Below, in pieces: positions 1 to 6,936 of a stretch of 64,000 nucleotides of DNA; position 1 is the first letter of the stretch; every line of letters starts with the position of its first letter. The position numbers and the translations under genes are program-made. This DNA is from JAMOQA01 sp964420365 (GTDB taxonomy: Bacteria > Acidobacteriota > Polarisedimenticolia > J045), in NCBI GenBank assembly GCA_964420365.1, contig CAYQTA010000060.1, positions 90,812 through 154,811 on the forward strand, written 5' to 3'. A model generated the notes under the pieces. It was not told the DNA's origin, made no database searches, and worked only from the letters and a program-made list of their open reading frames with translations.

Positions 1-158
1 TGCAGCGCCGGCACTTCTGCGCCACCGAGGTCGGCGCGGACGAAGACGAGGCCGGTCCCCGCGGCAGCCGGTTCCACGGTCAGCCGCGCGGGCTCCCCGC
101 GATGGAGACCGACGCCTTCCAGCCGAACCGGCTCGCGGACGGTCTTCTGCAGCTCCAT
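1..158 (-). CDS. lpxC: LpxC, UDP-3-O-acyl-GlcNAc deacetylase (N-terminal part)
   Basis: Only the first 52 codons are in the window; the gene runs off the left edge. Read on the minus strand from ATG at 158, the product starts MELQKTVREPVRLEGVGLHR, followed by GEPARLTVEPA and GTGLVFVRADL. This is the characteristic opening of LpxC, the cytoplasmic zinc enzyme that commits UDP-acyl-GlcNAc to lipid A synthesis. The zinc ligands lie in the missing part. No Shine-Dalgarno is visible before the ATG, and a good -10 box sits only 6 nt upstream of it, so the message may be leaderless. The identification rests on the N-terminal motif EGVGLHRGEP and is confident despite truncation. Confidence 0.92.
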   Translation of the reverse strand, partial: MELQKTVREPVRLEGVGLHRGEPARLTVEPAAAGTGLVFVRADLGGAEVPAL

Positions 159-164
159 GGCGCG

Positions 165-194
165 ATTCTACCCACGGTGGAGCAGGGCTTTCAC
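165..194 (-). promoter_or_regulatory. candidate sigma-70-type promoter of lpxC
   Basis: On the minus strand there is a GTGAAA box (189-194, 4 of 6 to TTGACA), an 18-nt spacer and TAGAAT (165-170, 5 of 6 to TATAAT). Transcription would begin about 7 nt downstream, at or next to the A of the lpxC ATG at 158, giving a leaderless transcript. Assigned by eye only. Confidence 0.4.
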
Positions 195-374
195 CACCGA
201 ATCGACAGGAGAAGCTGCTTCCTGGTGTCCGAACCCCCGCCCGGCAGCGGGCGGCGAGGGTGGCTGCCCCCTCGTCACGGGCGACCACCGGCCGGGACCC
301 GAGCACCTGCTCCCTCCCGGCACGCCCGTCGGGACTCGTGGCACGACACGCCGAGCGGTCCGTTGCACGATGGG

Positions 375-404
375 TTGACCGGCCGCGAGGGCAGGCCTGA
401 CAAT
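375..404 (+). promoter_or_regulatory. candidate promoter of the GAF-type protein
   Basis: TTGACC (375-380, 5 of 6 to consensus), an 18-nt spacer and GACAAT (399-404, 4 of 6). A start near 411 would leave a leader of about 73 nt before the ATG at 484. Read by eye. Confidence 0.45.
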
Positions 405-483
405 AGCCGAAGCCCCGTGGCCAGCCCCGGCGCCCATCGACCGGCACAGGGAGCGTGGTCGGTTCGCAGCGGTGGAGGACGAG

Positions 484-1824
484 ATGCCGAGTCGGTCCCT
501 CAGCCAGGACACCATCCGCGAGGTCGTCGATTCCGTCGCCCGGGCCCTCGAAGCGGTTCCCCGGGCCCTCGAGCAACAGCTCTCGGCGGTCGAGGTGCCG
601 CTTCCATCACCGGCCACGCCGGAACGCCTGGTCGGCGCCCTCCGGTCCCTTCGCGAGGCGGCGGCCCAGGTGGACCTCCTCCGCAGGCTGCTCGCCGAGG
701 TGGCCGAGCAGGGAGCCCGTGCCGCCCTGTTCGTCCTCCGGGAAGGCCGCCTCGTCGGGTGGGAAGGTACGCGGTTCGACGACGAGCCCGAGCTGGCCGG
801 GGACATCTCCACCCGCGCCCTCCCGGAAAGCGCACCGGCGGTGGTCCGCGTGCTCGAGACGGGCGTTCCCGTCGGCTGCACCGTCGACGGCGACCTCCCG
901 GTACCCGACTTCGGCCAGACCCTTCGCGGGGAAGCCTGGCTCTATCCGCTTCGCGTGATGGACCGGGTGGCCGCCGTCCTCTACGTCGATCCGGTCGGGA
1001 CGGAAACCCCGGACCTTCACGGGATAGCGGTCCTGGTCGAGGCGGCCGGCCTCGTCGTGGAACGCATGGCGGCGGTCCGGGCCGGCGCGAGCGTCACGGC
1101 TCCGTCCGCTCCGTCCGTGAGCCAGCCCGTTGCCACGACAACGAGGGAGCAGGACACCACCGACGAGGCCGTGGCCGGGGAAACCGGCACCCAGGAGGAC
1201 GGGAACGGGGCCGCGTCCCGCCCGACGGGGGCTGACGGGGAGGCCACGCCAGGAGAGGCCGCGGGCTCGCCTTCCGAGCGGTCGGACGCGGGGCTCTCCG
1301 GCACCACGCCGGAAGACGACGAGTTTTCCGCCGTCGAGGTCGCCCTGGAACTCGAGGATACGCCCGGAGACGCCGAGGCCTCGGCCTCGACCCCGTCGAG
1401 GCCAGGGACCGGGGACGCGGGCGACACGAGGGAGCCGCGGGAGGAACAGGCCGCTACCCCGGGGGAAGCGTCCACCGAGGAGAAGAACGAGACGGACACG
1501 GACGCCGGCTTCGAAATCATGACCCCGGAAGAGCTCGGGGTGGAGGAAACCGGTGATGCGGCGGAGGAGGACGCCCGCCGTTTCGCCCGTCTCCTGATGC
1601 AGGAGATCATGCTCTACCACCGGGATGACGTGGAGCAGGGGAGGGCGACGCACAGCATCCTCGCTCGCCTGGCCGAACCGATCGCCAACGCGCGGCGACT
1701 CTACGAGCAGCGCGTTCCAGAGACCCATCCGGGCCGGATGGCCTGGTTCGAGGAGGAGATGATCCGGATCCTCGCCGAGGGAGACCCGGACCTCCTCGGG
1801 CAACCGGAAAGCCAGGAAGCCTGA
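484..1824 (+). CDS. GAF-like domain protein with long acidic linker and conserved C-terminal module
   Basis: 446 residues, function unknown. I chose ATG 484 over the in-frame GTG 472 because GGAGG at 474-478 sits 5 nt before it. Three parts are visible. Residues 1-60 look helical (repeated ALE/RALE patterns). Residues about 70-200 resemble a GAF fold (ALFVLREGRLVGWEG, then WLYPLRVMDRVAAVLYVDP). Residues about 205-360 are a low-complexity Asp/Glu/Thr/Ser/Ala linker. The last 90 residues are ordered again (DARRFARLLMQEIMLYHRDD, then LARLAEPIANARRLYEQRVP). No signal peptide, membrane segment or catalytic motif is seen, so it is probably a cytoplasmic sensor or scaffold. Similar GAF-plus-tail proteins occur in Acidobacteriota, as far as I recall; the role is not known to me. 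Confidence 0.7.
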   Translation: MPSRSLSQDTIREVVDSVARALEAVPRALEQQLSAVEVPLPSPATPERLVGALRSLREAAAQVDLLRRLLAEVAEQGARAALFVLREGRLVGWEGTRFDDEPELAGDISTRALPESAPAVVRVLETGVPVGCTVDGDLPVPDFGQTLRGEAWLYPLRVMDRVAAVLYVDPVGTETPDLHGIAVLVEAAGLVVERMAAVRAGASVTAPSAPSVSQPVATTTREQDTTDEAVAGETGTQEDGNGAASRPTGADGEATPGEAAGSPSERSDAGLSGTTPEDDEFSAVEVALELEDTPGDAEASASTPSRPGTGDAGDTREPREEQAATPGEASTEEKNETDTDAGFEIMTPEELGVEETGDAAEEDARRFARLLMQEIMLYHRDDVEQGRATHSILARLAEPIANARRLYEQRVPETHPGRMAWFEEEMIRILAEGDPDLLGQPESQEA

Positions 1825-1917
1825 CGAGCGGCTCCCGCCCATCGCGTAGCCGAGCGAGGTCTCGGGAGGGAACCTTACGTTCGTCCAGGGTACCGTCGGC
1901 GCCCGGGAGCCGTCACG

Positions 1918-2841
1918 TTGACGAACAACCGCGAACACGAACGGGACCGGCCCATCGCTGGGCATGCGCGCCCCGGGAGGTCCGCCACTCCGTGGGGGGA
2001 TGGCGCGCTGCTGTTCTGCGCCCTCGCCTGGGGCGCCACGTTCATCACCGCACGCCACGCACTCTCGGCCGTCAGTCCCCTCCTCCTCAACACGCTCCGC
2101 TTTGCGCTGGCCACCGCGGTCCTGCTCCCTTTCGCCGTCCGACGCCCCCGGCAGCTTCTCGGCGCCGCACGCTGGGGGGGGGTCCTGGCGGTCCTCCTCA
2201 CCGCGGGATTCGCCCTCCAGGTGCTCGGTCTCCAGCGGATCGGCGCCGCGCGTTCCGCGTTCCTGACGGCGTTCTACGCCCTGTTCACCCCGCCCCTCGA
2301 ATGGCTGGTGACTCGCCGACGTCCACCGGTCCGCATCTTCGCCGGGACCGGGATCGCCCTTGCCGGCATCGGCGTGATGACGGGAGCCGGCCTGGCCACG
2401 CCGAGCCTGGCGGGGGACCTGCTTACCCTTGCCTGCGCTGTCGTGTTCGCGGGGCAGATGGTCACCCTGCACCGGGCGCTGGACCACCACCCGCCACTCC
2501 CCCTGGCGACCGTCCAGATTGCCGGAACCGCCCTGCTGTCCGCGTTGCTCGTCCCCGTCTCCGGCCCCTTCCGGTTTCACCCGACCCCCGTCGTCCTCGC
2601 CGAGATCGGGTTCCTCGGCATCGTGGCCACGGCCCTGCTCCTGGGTCTCCAGGCCTGGGGCCAGGAGCGGACAACCCCCTCGCGCGCCGGACTGCTCTTC
2701 TCGCTGGAACCGGTCTTCGCGGCGATGTTCGCCTGGATGGCCGGGGAATCGATGACCCCGCGCGAGATCGCCGGGGCCACCCTGGTGATGGCGGGAATCC
2801 TCTGGGCCATCAGGCCGGGAACGGAGCCCACGTCCCCCTGA
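1918..2841 (+). CDS. EamA/DMT-family permease
   Basis: 307 residues, starting at TTG 1918 behind GGGAG at 1906-1910; no better in-frame start lies before the first membrane segment. The protein is almost entirely hydrophobic with about ten predicted membrane spans in two homologous halves, the EamA duplication. Family hallmarks include WGATFITARHAL at the first helix and the run ending GLQRIGAARSAFLTAFYALF. It is an inner-membrane exporter of the drug/metabolite superfamily; these export amino acids, nucleosides or similar solutes, and the substrate cannot be read from sequence. It ends inside the 3' end of dapF (32-bp convergent overlap). Confidence 0.85.
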   Translation: MTNNREHERDRPIAGHARPGRSATPWGDGALLFCALAWGATFITARHALSAVSPLLLNTLRFALATAVLLPFAVRRPRQLLGAARWGGVLAVLLTAGFALQVLGLQRIGAARSAFLTAFYALFTPPLEWLVTRRRPPVRIFAGTGIALAGIGVMTGAGLATPSLAGDLLTLACAVVFAGQMVTLHRALDHHPPLPLATVQIAGTALLSALLVPVSGPFRFHPTPVVLAEIGFLGIVATALLLGLQAWGQERTTPSRAGLLFSLEPVFAAMFAWMAGESMTPREIAGATLVMAGILWAIRPGTEPTSP

Positions 2842-3607
2842 ACACGATCCTCGCCGGTCCCTCGAGCGTCGCGGAGCTCCCGCTCGTCGTCCGCACGACG
2901 AGCGGCGCTCCCCCCGGGGGAACCACTTCCACGGCGCTGCCGGGCTCACCCCACCACGCGGCGGCAGCCAGGGCCGCACTCCCGCAGGCCAGCGTCTCGC
3001 CCGCACCCCGCTCCCGCGTTCTCACGTGCAGCCGCCTCCCCTGCCCCGCCACGACGGTCACGTTCGGATCCTCGAGGCCGGTGGCCTCCTCCACGGCCCG
3101 CGCCAGCCTCTCGAGCGACAGCGTCTCGAGTTCCGACACGGGGACGCCGACGACGACGTGGGCAACGCCCACCGTCCAACTGCTGGCCGGCAGACGCCGA
3201 TCCCCGAGGCGAACCACGAACTCCCCGGCCAGCTCCGGGGCCGGCAGCGAGAGGCGCACCCGTCCCTTCGCGAGGACGACCTCCGCCCGGGCCACCAGGC
3301 CGGGAAAGGCGACCTCCAGCGGTCCCTCGACCCACCCCTCCCGCGCGGCGAGCAGCGCGACGCACCGGGCGCCGTTTCCGCAAAACGCGGCCGGGGAACC
3401 GTCCGCGTTCCAGTAGCCCACGCGAACGCGACCTCCCGCGACGTCGAGCACGACGAGGAGCCCGTCCGCACCCACGCCGTGCCGCCGCTCGCACAGGGCC
3501 CGTGCCAGGAGCGGCGGTTCCACGGGCGGGATCACCGAGCGGCCATCGACCAGCACGAAGTCGTTTCCCGCCCCTTCCAGCTTCCAGAACGCGACTCCCG
3601 TGCTCAC
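2810..3607 (-). CDS. dapF: diaminopimelate epimerase
   Basis: 265 residues. DapF converts LL- to meso-diaminopimelate for lysine and peptidoglycan synthesis in the cytoplasm. The start GTG at 3607 overlaps the stop of the FN3 lipoprotein by 4 nt (GTGA), and the product begins VSTGVAFWKLEGAGNDFVLV, matching the family start (KMHGLGNDF-type). The frame is open further upstream, but that part lacks homology. Both catalytic cysteines are present: FCGNGARC in the first half and LACGSAA in the second. Length is normal. The 3' end overlaps the convergent DMT permease gene by 32 bp. Fourth gene of the hslV-hslU-lipoprotein-dapF group. Confidence 0.93.
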   Translation of the reverse strand: MSTGVAFWKLEGAGNDFVLVDGRSVIPPVEPPLLARALCERRHGVGADGLLVVLDVAGGRVRVGYWNADGSPAAFCGNGARCVALLAAREGWVEGPLEVAFPGLVARAEVVLAKGRVRLSLPAPELAGEFVVRLGDRRLPASSWTVGVAHVVVGVPVSELETLSLERLARAVEEATGLEDPNVTVVAGQGRRLHVRTRERGAGETLACGSAALAAAAWWGEPGSAVEVVPPGGAPLVVRTTSGSSATLEGPARIVFRGTWAPFPA

Positions 3608-4740
3608 CGCCGACCCTCCCGAGGCCGTTCCCACGCGGTGGGTCCCGCCGGTTTCGAACGGTTTCCGCGGACGTCCACGGCGATGAGCCGGTACCTGTAG
3701 CGCCGCCCCGGGTCCAGTCCCGTATCCAGGAAGGTCGCCCCGGGAACGTCCACGGTTCCGGCGAGCGTCCACTCCCGGCTACCCTCGACCTGGCGGTAGA
3801 TCTCCACCCGCGCCTCGTCCCGGGAGCCTCCCGGCGCCCAGAGAACCCGCACGCCTCCCGGTTCCGGGACGACGTCCAGCCCGCGGGGAGCCGCCGGCGG
3901 GAAGACGTCCAGGTAACGAACGGGGTCCGTGACCACCGGGAGAGACTCCACCGGGATCCCGGGAACGTCCGCCGCGTACGCGACCTGGTACCGGAGAAGC
4001 TGGCCATACCGGGCATCCTCGTCCAGGAGCTCCCCGGAGGAAGCATCCACGCGACGCCACGGCTCGGGAGGAAATGCATTTCCCTCTCCCACGGCCCGGT
4101 AGACGTCCACGAACCGGGCCCGCGAGTCCGCCGGGATGCTCCACCGCAGGCGAACGCCGGTCTCTTCCGGGATCGCCTGGACCGTCCCGGGGGCCGGCAG
4201 GGCGGGGCGCAGCGGCTGCCAGGTCCGCCGGGGGGACGGAAACGATCGCGCCCGGCGATCCCGTACGGCGAGGGCCAGCACCACCACGACCGACCTTCCG
4301 AACGGATCGAGAGACACGCTCCTTCTGGCCCTCGTCCGCGTTCCAAGCACGGTCTCGGGAAACGGCTCCAGCGGGACCTCCGCGGCGCTGCGCCGGAACT
4401 CGCCCGCACGGGGCCGGGCGCGCCAGGACTCGGCCTCCCCCGGGGAACGCGCCGGCACCCACAGGACGACGGGCCGCACCGGGGGCCTCAGCGTCCTTCC
4501 CTCGAGGGCCTGGAGCCGGTAGTCGGCCACCACCTCCAGGTGGTCGCCCCGCTGCCACCAGTAGACGGCCCGGGGCTCTTCCGGAATGCGAGGGAGCGGC
4601 GGCCGCGGAGCCCCCCGGTGCCCGCAACCGACCGCGAGGAGCGCGGCGCAGAGGGCCAGGGCCGCCCGGGTGATGCACGCCGCACGTCGCGTGGCGCGGC
4701 TTTCGGCACGCGCGGGCCGGCCCGCGGATCCCGCTCGCAT
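3604..4740 (-). CDS. fibronectin type III lipoprotein
   Basis: 378 residues from ATG 4740 (the frame opens further upstream to 4833, directly after hslU, so the start is uncertain). An Arg-rich stretch precedes a hydrophobic segment and a lipobox-like LLAVGC, making Cys39 the likely lipidated residue. The rest contains two or three beta-sandwich FN3-like domains: one around VRLRWSIPADSRARFVDVYR and one around GVRVLWAPGG, with the typical GRRYRYRLIAVDVRGN near the end. FN3 repeats bind proteins or glycans at the envelope; no enzymatic motif is present. Co-directional with hslU (about 96-nt gap) and overlapping dapF by 4 nt. The reason for its place between protease and lysine genes is unclear. 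Confidence 0.75.
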   Translation of the reverse strand: MRAGSAGRPARAESRATRRAACITRAALALCAALLAVGCGHRGAPRPPLPRIPEEPRAVYWWQRGDHLEVVADYRLQALEGRTLRPPVRPVVLWVPARSPGEAESWRARPRAGEFRRSAAEVPLEPFPETVLGTRTRARRSVSLDPFGRSVVVVLALAVRDRRARSFPSPRRTWQPLRPALPAPGTVQAIPEETGVRLRWSIPADSRARFVDVYRAVGEGNAFPPEPWRRVDASSGELLDEDARYGQLLRYQVAYAADVPGIPVESLPVVTDPVRYLDVFPPAAPRGLDVVPEPGGVRVLWAPGGSRDEARVEIYRQVEGSREWTLAGTVDVPGATFLDTGLDPGRRYRYRLIAVDVRGNRSKPAGPTAWERPREGRR

Positions 4741-4836
4741 GCATTCGACACTCGCCGCCATGTCCGCCGCCAGTTCCCCCCGAGCGGCCCCCGGGCCGCC
4801 TCGAACCCCCTGCTGAAAGCTCCGCCCCACCATGGG

Positions 4837-6237
4837 TCAGAGGACGTAGCGGGCGAGGTCGTGGCGCCCCGTGATCTCCCCCAGCGCCTCCCGGACCTCC
4901 TCCGCCCCGATCACGACCTTTCCCGTCCGGCCCTCGGGAGCCTCGAACAGGACCGGTTCCAGGATCCGCTCGAGGATCGTCGCCAGCCGGCGCGCGCCGA
5001 TGTCCTCGGTAGCCTCGTTCACCTCCTCCGCCAGGCGCGCGATCTCCCCGATCGCCTCCTCCGTGATCTCGAGGTCCACCCCGTCCACGCGCAGCAGGGC
5101 CTGGTACTGGCGGACCAGGGCGTTCTCCGGCTCGGTCAGGATCCGGACGAAGTCCTCCCGGGTCAGGGGCTCCAGTTCCACCCGGATCGGGAACCGTCCC
5201 TGGAGTTCCGGGATCAGGTCCGACGGCTTCGCCACGTGGAACGCACCGGCCGCGATGAACAGGATGTGGTCGGTACGCACCGGTCCGTGCTTCGTCTGGA
5301 CGATCGTGCCCTCGACGATCGGGAGCAGGTCCCGTTGCACGCCCTGGCGACTGACGTCCGGTCCCGATCCCGGGCCGTTGGGGGCAGCCACCTTGTCCAG
5401 CTCGTCGATGAACAGGATCCCGGTCTGCTCCACCCGCCGGATCGCTTCCCGCGCGATCTCCTCCCGGTCCAGGCGACGGTCCTCTTCCTCCCGCTGGAGG
5501 ATCTCCCGGGCCTCCCGGACCGTCACCCGCCGCCTCGCCCGGCGCCCACCGAAGAGTCCCGGCATCATCTCGCCGAGGCGGACGTCGATTTCCTCCATCC
5601 CGGGCCCCCCCGCGATCCTGAATGCCGGCGGCGCCTCCTCGGAAACCTCGACCTCGATCCGCTCGTCCTCGAGTTCCCCGTCCCTCAGCCGCTGTCGCAG
5701 CGCCTCCCGCGCCTCCAGGCGGGCCCGCGCCTCGTCCGGGGAGAAGCTCGTCGCCCGGGGCCCCGCCAGCGCCTCGAGGATGCGGTCCTCGACCGAGCGG
5801 GCCGCGGCCGCCGCGACCTCCCGGCGCTTCGCCCGGCGCACCATCTCCCGTGCCACCTCGACCAGGTCGCGCACCATCGACTCGCAGTCCCGGCCCACGT
5901 ACCCGACCTCGGTGTACTTCGTCGCCTCCACCTTGAGGAAGGGACTGCCGGTCAGGCGCGCGAGACGCCGGGCGATCTCGGTCTTCCCCACCCCCGTCGG
6001 ACCGATCATCAGGATGTTCTTCGGCAGCACTTCCTCCGCCAGCTCCGGGGGCAGCTGCCGCCGGCGCCAACGGTTCCGCAGGGCGATCGCCACCGCGCGC
6101 TTGGCCGCCTGCTGCCCGACGATGAACCGGTCGAGCTCCGCGACCACCCGGGGCGGCGTCAGGTCCTCCACCCGCTCCCCCAACCGGCCCGCGTCCAGCG
6201 GTCCCGCTCCGCTCCTGTCCGGCATGTAGAACACCAT
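4837..6237 (-). CDS. hslU: HslU, ATPase subunit of the HslUV protease
   Basis: 466 residues, close to the family length. HslU hexamers unfold substrates and feed them to HslV. The motifs are complete: N-terminal TPPRVVAELDRFIVGQ, Walker A GPTGVGKTE (about residue 80), the GYVGRD pore motif, an intermediate domain of about residues 110-230, Walker B ILFIDELDK, sensor/arginine-finger region around ELQGRFPIRVEL, and the C-terminal tail ending RYVL that docks into HslV. ATG 6237 has GGGGAGG 6 nt upstream. It follows hslV by 18 nt, the usual operon order. Confidence 0.97.
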   Translation of the reverse strand: MVFYMPDRSGAGPLDAGRLGERVEDLTPPRVVAELDRFIVGQQAAKRAVAIALRNRWRRRQLPPELAEEVLPKNILMIGPTGVGKTEIARRLARLTGSPFLKVEATKYTEVGYVGRDCESMVRDLVEVAREMVRRAKRREVAAAAARSVEDRILEALAGPRATSFSPDEARARLEAREALRQRLRDGELEDERIEVEVSEEAPPAFRIAGGPGMEEIDVRLGEMMPGLFGGRRARRRVTVREAREILQREEEDRRLDREEIAREAIRRVEQTGILFIDELDKVAAPNGPGSGPDVSRQGVQRDLLPIVEGTIVQTKHGPVRTDHILFIAAGAFHVAKPSDLIPELQGRFPIRVELEPLTREDFVRILTEPENALVRQYQALLRVDGVDLEITEEAIGEIARLAEEVNEATEDIGARRLATILERILEPVLFEAPEGRTGKVVIGAEEVREALGEITGRHDLARYVL

Positions 6238-6255
6238 CGCGTGCCTCCCCGGAGC

Positions 6256-6792
6256 TCAGGGCTCCAGCACCTCGCAGGTGACCGTGCCCCCGGTGTAGAT
6301 GTCGATGCCTGCCGCGATCTCCAGGGCCCGCCGCGCGATCGCCTCCGCGTCGAGGCCCGTGTGGGCGAGGAGGGCCCGGGCGGCGGCCAGGGCGGCGACC
6401 TGGCCGCTTCCGACGGCGAGGATCCCGTCGTCCGGCTCGATCAGGTCGCCGGTCCCGGAAAGCAGGAGGGTCCGCTCCCGGTCGGCCACGACGAGAAGCG
6501 CCTCCAGCCGCCGCAGCAGCTTGTCGGTGCGCCACTCGCGGACCAGCTCCACGGCCGCCCGTTCCAGGCGTCCCCCGGCCGCGTCGAGCTTCTCCTCGAA
6601 GCGGGAAAAGAGGGCGAACGCGTCCGCCGCCCCCCCGGCAAAGCCGGCCAGGACCCGGCCGCCGGCAAGGCGCCGGACCTTGCGCGCCCCGACCTTGACG
6701 ATCGAGTGGTCCAGCGTGACCTGGCCGTCTCCCGCAAGGGCGACCTGTCCGTTCCTTCGTACCGCCAGCACGGTCGTTCCGTGGATGACCAT
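6256..6792 (-). CDS. hslV: HslV, peptidase subunit of the HslUV protease
   Basis: 178 residues. HslV is the proteasome-beta-like threonine peptidase. The precursor reads [13 protein letters not shown]: cleavage after Gly5 would expose the catalytic Thr6, as in other HslV proteins with a short propeptide. Further family marks are [24 protein letters not shown] and, near the end, DIYTGG. The gene is first of the hslV-hslU-lipoprotein-dapF group and is transcribed away from the histidine kinase gene; the 144-bp gap between them must hold both promoters. Confidence 0.97.
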   Translation of the reverse strand: MVIHGTTVLAVRRNGQVALAGDGQVTLDHSIVKVGARKVRRLAGGRVLAGFAGGAADAFALFSRFEEKLDAAGGRLERAAVELVREWRTDKLLRRLEALLVVADRERTLLLSGTGDLIEPDDGILAVGSGQVAALAAARALLAHTGLDAEAIARRALEIAAGIDIYTGGTVTCEVLEP

Positions 6793-6847
6793 CGGTGTTC
6801 CCCTCGATCCGCAGCCGTCCTGCGGGTACCGGAACCGGGCCGCGCCG

Positions 6848-6877
6848 ATGCCACGCCCGGGAGCGGGACCCTATATT
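6848..6877 (+). promoter_or_regulatory. candidate promoter of the hybrid histidine kinase
   Basis: ATGCCA (6848-6853, 4 of 6), an 18-nt spacer and TATATT (6872-6877, 5 of 6). TATATT is one of very few AT-rich hexamers in the region. The predicted leader of about 50 nt contains the palindrome at 6902-6919. The same AT-rich patch could also serve the divergent hslV, but I see no good minus-strand -35. Confidence 0.4.
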
Positions 6878-6901
6878 CGCCCGGGGCGGGGACCGCGTAA
6901 A

Positions 6902-6919
6902 GGCGCGCCGCGGCGCGCC
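6902..6919. repeat. perfect 18-bp palindrome (two AscI-like octamers)
   Basis: GGCGCGCCGCGGCGCGCC is identical to its own reverse complement: two copies of the self-complementary octamer GGCGCGCC separated by GC. It lies between the candidate promoter and the ribosome-binding site of the histidine kinase gene, so in RNA it could fold into a very stable hairpin, and in DNA it could be a dimeric protein site. Confidence 0.7.
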
Positions 6920-6936
6920 CCACCGGGGAGATCCTC

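Larger units (their letters stand above)
159..471. other. divergent intergenic region between lpxC and the GAF protein
   Basis: About 325 bp separate the divergent starts of lpxC (158) and the GAF-type protein (484). I see no convincing gene in either strand; frames that stay open here are Arg/Pro-rich shadows typical of GC-rich DNA. The region holds one candidate promoter in each direction (165-194 minus, 375-404 plus). Confidence 0.6.

Noticed and set aside
3502..6900. A plus-strand frame of over 1100 codons opposite dapF, the FN3 lipoprotein, hslU and hslV.
   Set aside because: Antisense shadow of four supported genes, no motif and no believable start signal.
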